Shown here: piece by piece, positions 5,680 through 6,032 of the stretch
Layout of the letters: each line of letters opens with the position of its first letter
How positions within the stretch are numbered: position 1 is the first letter of the stretch
NCBI GenBank assembly: GCA_902795675.1
Contig: CADBLZ010000019.1
Coordinates: 1 to 6,032 of the forward strand
Direction: 5' to 3'
Length of the DNA: 6,032 nt
From: an uncultured Erysipelotrichaceae bacterium
Lineage (GTDB): Bacteria; Bacillota_I; Bacilli_A; RF39; UBA660
The notes under the pieces: generated by a model
The model's database searches: none
Seen by the model: the letters and a program-made list of their open reading frames with translations, nothing else
What the model was told of the DNA's origin: nothing
Translations under genes and position numbers: made by a program

Positions 5680-6032
5680 TTATTCAAAAATACCAATGTA
5701 TTGTTTCTTTTTACCTTTTCTAATGATTAATACTTTTTGATCAATAGCCATGTCTTTAGTTATTTCAGCATTTTCATCAGACATTTTTTCATTGTTAATT
5801 GAGATAGCACCTGCTGTAAGCATTTCTCTAGCTTCTCTTTTACTTGTACAAATATTGTTATTAATTAGTAAGTCAATTAAAGAAATTGATTCAGTTAATT
5901 CAATATTAGGTACTAGTTTAGCTAATGGCATGATATCAGCAGCGCTTAAGCCGTTTAGATCACCACCAAATAAAGCTTCACTTATTTTAACAGCTTTGTC
6001 ATATGATTCTTCTCCATGAAGATCAGTAATAA
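5680..6032 (-). CDS. tyrS: Tyrosyl-tRNA synthetase, C-terminal part
   Basis: The frame is open to the right edge and gives 116 whole codons ending in TAA at 5680-5682; the start and about 290-300 residues lie outside. The fragment begins ITDLHGEESYDKAVKISEAL then FGGDL, the linker characteristic of bacterial TyrS. It continues into the S4 RNA-binding domain (SLIDLLINNNICTSKREAREM, then AGAISINNEK) and closes with IIRKGKKKQYIGIF. TyrS charges tRNA-Tyr with tyrosine in the cytosol, and the S4 domain helps grip the tRNA. The HIGH-type and KMSKS-type catalytic motifs belong to the missing part. An internal ATG at 5931 is not the start, since conserved residues precede it. In Firmicutes the gene is usually controlled by a T-box leader, which would be beyond the window. 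The identification is firm. Confidence 0.95.
   Translation of the reverse strand, partial: ITDLHGEESYDKAVKISEALFGGDLNGLSAADIMPLAKLVPNIELTESISLIDLLINNNICTSKREAREMLTAGAISINNEKMSDENAEITKDMAIDQKVLIIRKGKKKQYIGIFE

Noticed and set aside
5750..6019. 89-codon open frame on the + strand
   Set aside because: It lies entirely antisense to tyrS, whose protein sequence is clearly conserved. It has no ribosome binding site, and its hydrophobic translation is a by-product of the complementary strand.

Overview
The window is AT-rich (by eye roughly 30% G+C, not counted) and reads as a chromosomal segment of a low-G+C Gram-positive (Firmicutes/Bacilli-like) bacterium, perhaps an uncultured gut lineage near Erysipelotrichales or the RF39-type 'Tenericutes'. 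The placement rests on the T/A-ending codons, AGGAGG-type ribosome binding sites, TTGACN/TATNNT promoters, U-tailed hairpin terminators, and a three-membrane-segment LytR-CpsA-Psr protein of Firmicutes style. The code looks standard: TGG encodes Trp, and a TGA stop sits exactly at a terminator.

Layout, left to right. Positions 2-694 (+) hold the 3' part of a YhcC/YtqA-type radical SAM gene (TIGR01212). It converges on a minus-strand block of four genes, each of which appears to have its own promoter and terminator. From left to right these are a DUF5662-like protein fused to a compact GNAT-like domain (698-1648), a very large LytR-CpsA-Psr (LCP) cell-wall glycopolymer ligase with a long charged cytoplasmic tail (1719-4190), an unrecognised 162-residue protein (4287-4775) and an unrecognised 110-residue protein (4840-5172). 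A 94-bp divergent promoter region separates the last from a stand-alone MraZ-like AbrB-fold regulator (5267-5650, +). That gene converges on the 3' end of tyrS (tyrosyl-tRNA synthetase; 5680 to the right edge, -).

Intergenic space is very compact. Hairpin terminators overlap or abut the stop codons. Two of them (685-713 and 5649-5678) serve convergent genes on both strands. One (1692-1720) also appears to supply the -35 box of the next gene.

Functionally the segment mixes housekeeping genes (tyrS, radical SAM) with cell-envelope genes (LCP, and a regulator related to the cell-wall/division regulator MraZ) and lineage-restricted genes of unknown role. I see no mobile element, CRISPR array, tRNA or rRNA, and no clear multi-gene defence or biosynthetic system. 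The most unusual items are the LCP protein's roughly 360-residue charge-segregated tail, the DUF5662-GNAT fusion, and the orphan MraZ-like regulator with altered DNA-binding loops and a perfect dyad filling its promoter spacer.
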